From an uncultured Oscillospiraceae bacterium (GTDB taxonomy: Bacteria > Bacillota > Clostridia > Oscillospirales > Oscillospiraceae): 7,532 bases of DNA. How positions within the stretch are numbered: the first letter of the stretch is position 1; each line of letters starts with the position of its first letter. A program made the position numbers and the translations under genes. Of this stretch, positions 5,534-7,532 are shown piece after piece. The stretch is taken from assembly GCA_910578735.1 (NCBI GenBank), contig CAJTSQ010000063.1, forward strand, positions 1 to 7,532, given 5' to 3'. The notes under the pieces are model-generated. The model was not told the origin of the DNA. It made no database searches and saw only the letters and a program-made list of their open reading frames with translations.

Positions 5534-7532
5534 TCAGGTTTTGCGTTTTGGCGGCTTATGGTCGTTGACCGGCCGCCGCTTGGGAGTAGGTGCGAACTGT
5601 GTGGGTGTGGAGGCATAGCGGACGGACTCCACATTGACAGTCCGCAGGATGTCACCGTCATAGACAGGCTTGCCGTCCTGATAAACGGGTTTGCGCTCCA
5701 CGGAGGCAACGCCGGGAATCGCATACCACTGGCCGCCGCCGCTATCCTCATAGACATGGTAGTCGCCCCGGGGCGGCTGATATCTGGTGCGGTCGTAGAA
5801 GGCCGTTCCGGAACCGTCCGCATGACGGACTTCCAGCACACCGTCAGAGGCTCGGGAGCTATCCACGGTGGTAATTTCCTGCGTAAAGCCGGGCATAAAC
5901 TGTCCAAAGAGCGCCTGGTTATAGGCCGCAGCACTGCCAGGACCAGCCGGAGGCGCTGCGGACGCCCCGGGGATTCCAGCGCCAAACGGAGTGTGCCCAA
6001 GTGTATCAGTCCCGCCGCCAGCTTCAGGCTGCGGCGAAGGGCCTGCCCCAACGCCAGGCGGGGGCGAAACACCGTTCCCAGCGCCAAGCGGGGACGAACT
6101 GTCTGTCCCAGTACCAGGCTGCGGCGGAATGCCCGTTCCATCATCCACTTGCGGGACAGGACCTGCCCCAGATTCAAACTTCGGCGGTGCGGCATGGGGC
6201 GTCATCGCGTACCAGCTCAGACCATCGGAACCCTGGATCGTCTCATGCGGCGCATCCGGCTCCTGATAGAAGGCACTGCTGTACCATAGGGCGTTGCTGC
6301 CGTCTGGGTAACTGGCCTCTATGGTACCCTCGTCTACGGTGCGCAGCACCGTGTCTTGCGGGGCGCTGGGGAACGCTTCAGATACCTGACCTGTTTCAGA
6401 TGAATCACCAGTAAAGTTAGGAGCAGCATAAAATGCGTCTCTCCCCTCGCCGGAGGCCACCTGATACCACTGGCTTCCATCTGCGGCCTGAACCTGCTTG
6501 TGCGGGCTGTCCGGTCTCTCGTACTGAGCGGCACTGAACAGTTCAACATTGGCCTGTTTTCCATCTGGACCCACAGCCTTGGTGCTGATATGTCCGCCGG
6601 TGATCTGGGTATCACAATACTTCATACCGCCTGCTGCGCCTTTGGACATCTGCGGCATATAGTTGGGCAGGCTGCGGTCTGCGATATCTCCGGCGATGGT
6701 GCCGGAGACCTTGGGCGGACGGCTGGCCACTGAGGATACAGACTCCGCCGTAAGGGTCGCGCCATTGCGTGCAGCCATACCGCCAAAGGTACGGCCTACA
6801 AAGCCAACACTGCCGCCTGCACCCATACGGGAGCCGCCATCTACCACTGCGTCCCGGACAAAGCTGTTGGGCTTATACCGGCTGGCAAAGCCAGAGAATA
6901 TACCGCCTGCTGCACCACCCGCCGCTGTGCTGGCAGCGTTGCCTGCAGCAGCGCCCGCTTTTCCTGCTCCGCCGAACATAGACGCTGCACTCCCGCCGCC
7001 TTTGGAAAAACCGGTGATGACACGGGCTGCCATCAGCATTTCCATGCCCATGCTGCTACCGGTTTGAGCGACGGAAAGTCCCAGTGCTGCCAGGTGGCTG
7101 TCACACTTTTGAGCAACTTTCAGTAATGCCAATGCACAGAACAGCCACAGAAAGATACTGCCCCTGCCAGTAGTCAGCGCCCCTCCATTAGCAATGAATT
7201 GTCCCACAGAGGAGTTGAAGGCACGCAGGAACCAAACATTAAGTACCAGCAGGAGCAGCTGGGAGCCCACCATGCGGCACCACGACTGGAATACGCGGGA
7301 AGTTGCCTTGGAGGCACCCATTGAGTAGGCCAATGGCGAAGTGTAACAAAGAACCCCTACTAGGACATAGCGCTCTACTGTCTCCAGCAGGAGTTTGAAA
7401 TAGTTCCATGCCAATGCTATCATCATGATGATAAGCAGCAGCAGTCCAACGACCGACACCATCGACACGAAGGTGACCAGCCCATTGCTCAGTGCTTGCT
7501 CAATTCCTGCGAAGGTAAAATCGCCGGGATCC
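5534..7532 (-). CDS. TrbL/VirB6-like conjugation membrane protein, 5' end truncated, repeated C-terminal modules
   Basis: The frame is open to the window edge (first full codon 7531), giving 665 visible residues. An internal GTG at 7468 is only the first start-like codon, not the true start: the 21 codons before it (DPGDFTFAGIEQALSNGLVTF) match the family as I recall it. Hydrophobic segments lie at about visible residues 28-48 (VGLLLLIIMMIALAW), 87-105 (SQLLLLVLNVWFL) and 125-141 (IFLWLFCALALLKVA). These are typical of the polytopic TrbL/VirB6 channel protein. After AQTGSSMGMEMLMAARVI comes a Gly/Ala-rich stretch (177-217), then a long soluble region with three diverged copies of a roughly 50-residue module (307-356, 393-441, 553-603). 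A Pro/Gly linker (about 450-511) sits between copies 2 and 3, and the tail is Lys/Arg-rich (PKRRPVNDHKPPKRKT). The channel assignment is firm; the module's function is unknown. Confidence 0.85.
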   Translation of the reverse strand, partial: DPGDFTFAGIEQALSNGLVTFVSMVSVVGLLLLIIMMIALAWNYFKLLLETVERYVLVGVLCYTSPLAYSMGASKATSRVFQSWCRMVGSQLLLLVLNVWFLRAFNSSVGQFIANGGALTTGRGSIFLWLFCALALLKVAQKCDSHLAALGLSVAQTGSSMGMEMLMAARVITGFSKGGGSAASMFGGAGKAGAAAGNAASTAAGGAAGGIFSGFASRYKPNSFVRDAVVDGGSRMGAGGSVGFVGRTFGGMAARNGATLTAESVSSVASRPPKVSGTIAGDIADRSLPNYMPQMSKGAAGGMKYCDTQITGGHISTKAVGPDGKQANVELFSAAQYERPDSPHKQVQAADGSQWYQVASGEGRDAFYAAPNFTGDSSETGQVSEAFPSAPQDTVLRTVDEGTIEASYPDGSNALWYSSAFYQEPDAPHETIQGSDGLSWYAMTPHAAPPKFESGAGPVPQVDDGTGIPPQPGTGTDSSSPLGAGNGVSPPPGVGAGPSPQPEAGGGTDTLGHTPFGAGIPGASAAPPAGPGSAAAYNQALFGQFMPGFTQEITTVDSSRASDGVLEVRHADGSGTAFYDRTRYQPPRGDYHVYEDSGGGQWYAIPGVASVERKPVYQDGKPVYDGDILRTVNVESVRYASTPTQFAPTPKRRPVNDHKPPKRKT
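5723..5875 (-). repeat. C-terminal module copy 3 of the TrbL-like protein
   Basis: This encodes visible residues 553-603. Key positions: DGVLEV, HADGSGTAFY, RYQPPRGDYH, then DSGGGQWYAIPG. It is the most diverged copy and is separated from copies 1 and 2 by the Pro/Gly linker. Confidence 0.55.
6019..6198 (-). repeat. Six-unit 30-bp degenerate tandem repeat encoding a Pro/Gly linker
   Basis: Six units of exactly 30 bp start at 6019, 6049, 6079, 6109, 6139 and 6169, each opening with CA on the plus strand. Units 1-5 share a core like CCAGGCTGCGGCGAA followed by a CCTGTCC-like end; unit 6 is the most diverged. In the TrbL-like protein they give a 10-residue period (for example GVSPPPGVGA, GPSPQPEAGG, GIPPQPGTGT), probably a flexible extended spacer. 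The period is a multiple of three, so unit gain or loss would keep the frame. Confidence 0.8.
6209..6355 (-). repeat. C-terminal module copy 2 of the TrbL-like protein
   Basis: This encodes visible residues 393-441. Key positions: EGTIEA, YPDGSNALWY, FYQEPDAPH, then SDGLSWY. It is most like copy 1 in the YxxPDxPH segment (YERPDSPH against YQEPDAPH). Confidence 0.6.
6464..6613 (-). repeat. C-terminal module copy 1 of the TrbL-like protein
   Basis: This encodes visible residues 307-356. Key positions: G..IS, then PDGKQA, F....QYERPDSPH, then ADGSQWY. It shares with copies 2 and 3 the order Gly-x-hydrophobic, DG, aromatic, Y-x-x-P, a DG/GG turn and a terminal Trp-Tyr. Confidence 0.6.

Noticed and set aside
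6019..6198. CRISPR array or iteron origin
   Set aside because: The repeats are contiguous with no spacers, are degenerate, and lie inside a coding frame with period divisible by three; they encode a Pro/Gly linker.
5336..6289. Plus-strand open frame of 317 codons, and a minus-strand 243-codon frame at 5464-6195
   Set aside because: Both overlap the TrbL-like gene in other frames. Their Arg/Pro/Leu-rich repeats are the 30-bp array read in the wrong frame.
7527..7532. GGATCC exactly at the window end, as a cloning boundary
   Set aside because: Other GGATCC sites occur inside the window (for example near 189, 2062 and 3181), so the terminal one is probably coincidence.

Overview
The window looks like part of the conjugation (type IV secretion) module of an integrative and conjugative element from a Gram-positive gut anaerobe, probably a clostridium of the Oscillospiraceae/Lachnospiraceae type. 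This rests on GC-rich codon use, strong AGGAGG-type ribosome binding sites, and a gene set I recognise from Firmicutes elements: TrbL/VirB6-like, NlpC/P60 hydrolase, PrgI-like, VirB4/TraE-like, then two small proteins resembling DUF5697 and DUF6100. The host is an inference; no chromosomal, integrase, relaxase or coupling-protein gene is visible.

All genes lie on the minus strand, so transcription runs from high to low coordinates, and they are packed like one operon. In transcription order: a TrbL/VirB6-like polytopic membrane protein (5534-7532, 5' end outside the window); a 62-bp gap holding a perfect 10-bp-stem hairpin; a membrane-anchored NlpC/P60 peptidoglycan hydrolase (3963-5471); a PrgI-like two-helix membrane protein (3515-3970, overlapping its upstream neighbour by 8 bp); a VirB4-like ATPase (1063-3648, overlapping prgI by 134 bp) broken by two in-frame stops; a winged-helix DUF5697-like protein (469-1011); and a DUF6100-like protein (1-482, 3' end outside the window, overlapping its neighbour by 14 bp). 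No gap exceeds 70 bp. I see no promoter, intrinsic terminator, RNA gene, IS element or CRISPR array.

Together the intact set would form the envelope-spanning channel: VirB4 as motor ATPase, PrgI and TrbL as membrane channel parts, and the NlpC/P60 enzyme opening the cell wall. The two downstream proteins have no established role.

The most striking observation is the VirB4 lesion. Just before the first stop, a 25-bp stretch is followed 26 bp later by a second version of itself, shifted in frame. It differs only at five synonymous positions, so both copies encode the same eight residues. This looks like a junction between two diverged virB4 alleles, either real recombination or an assembly chimera, and it separates Walker A from Walker B. 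Second is the C-terminal part of the TrbL-like protein, which carries three diverged copies of a roughly 50-residue module and an exactly 30-bp-periodic tandem repeat encoding a Pro/Gly linker. I found no evidence of an entirely new system; most of the window is a recognisable, possibly disabled, conjugation operon.
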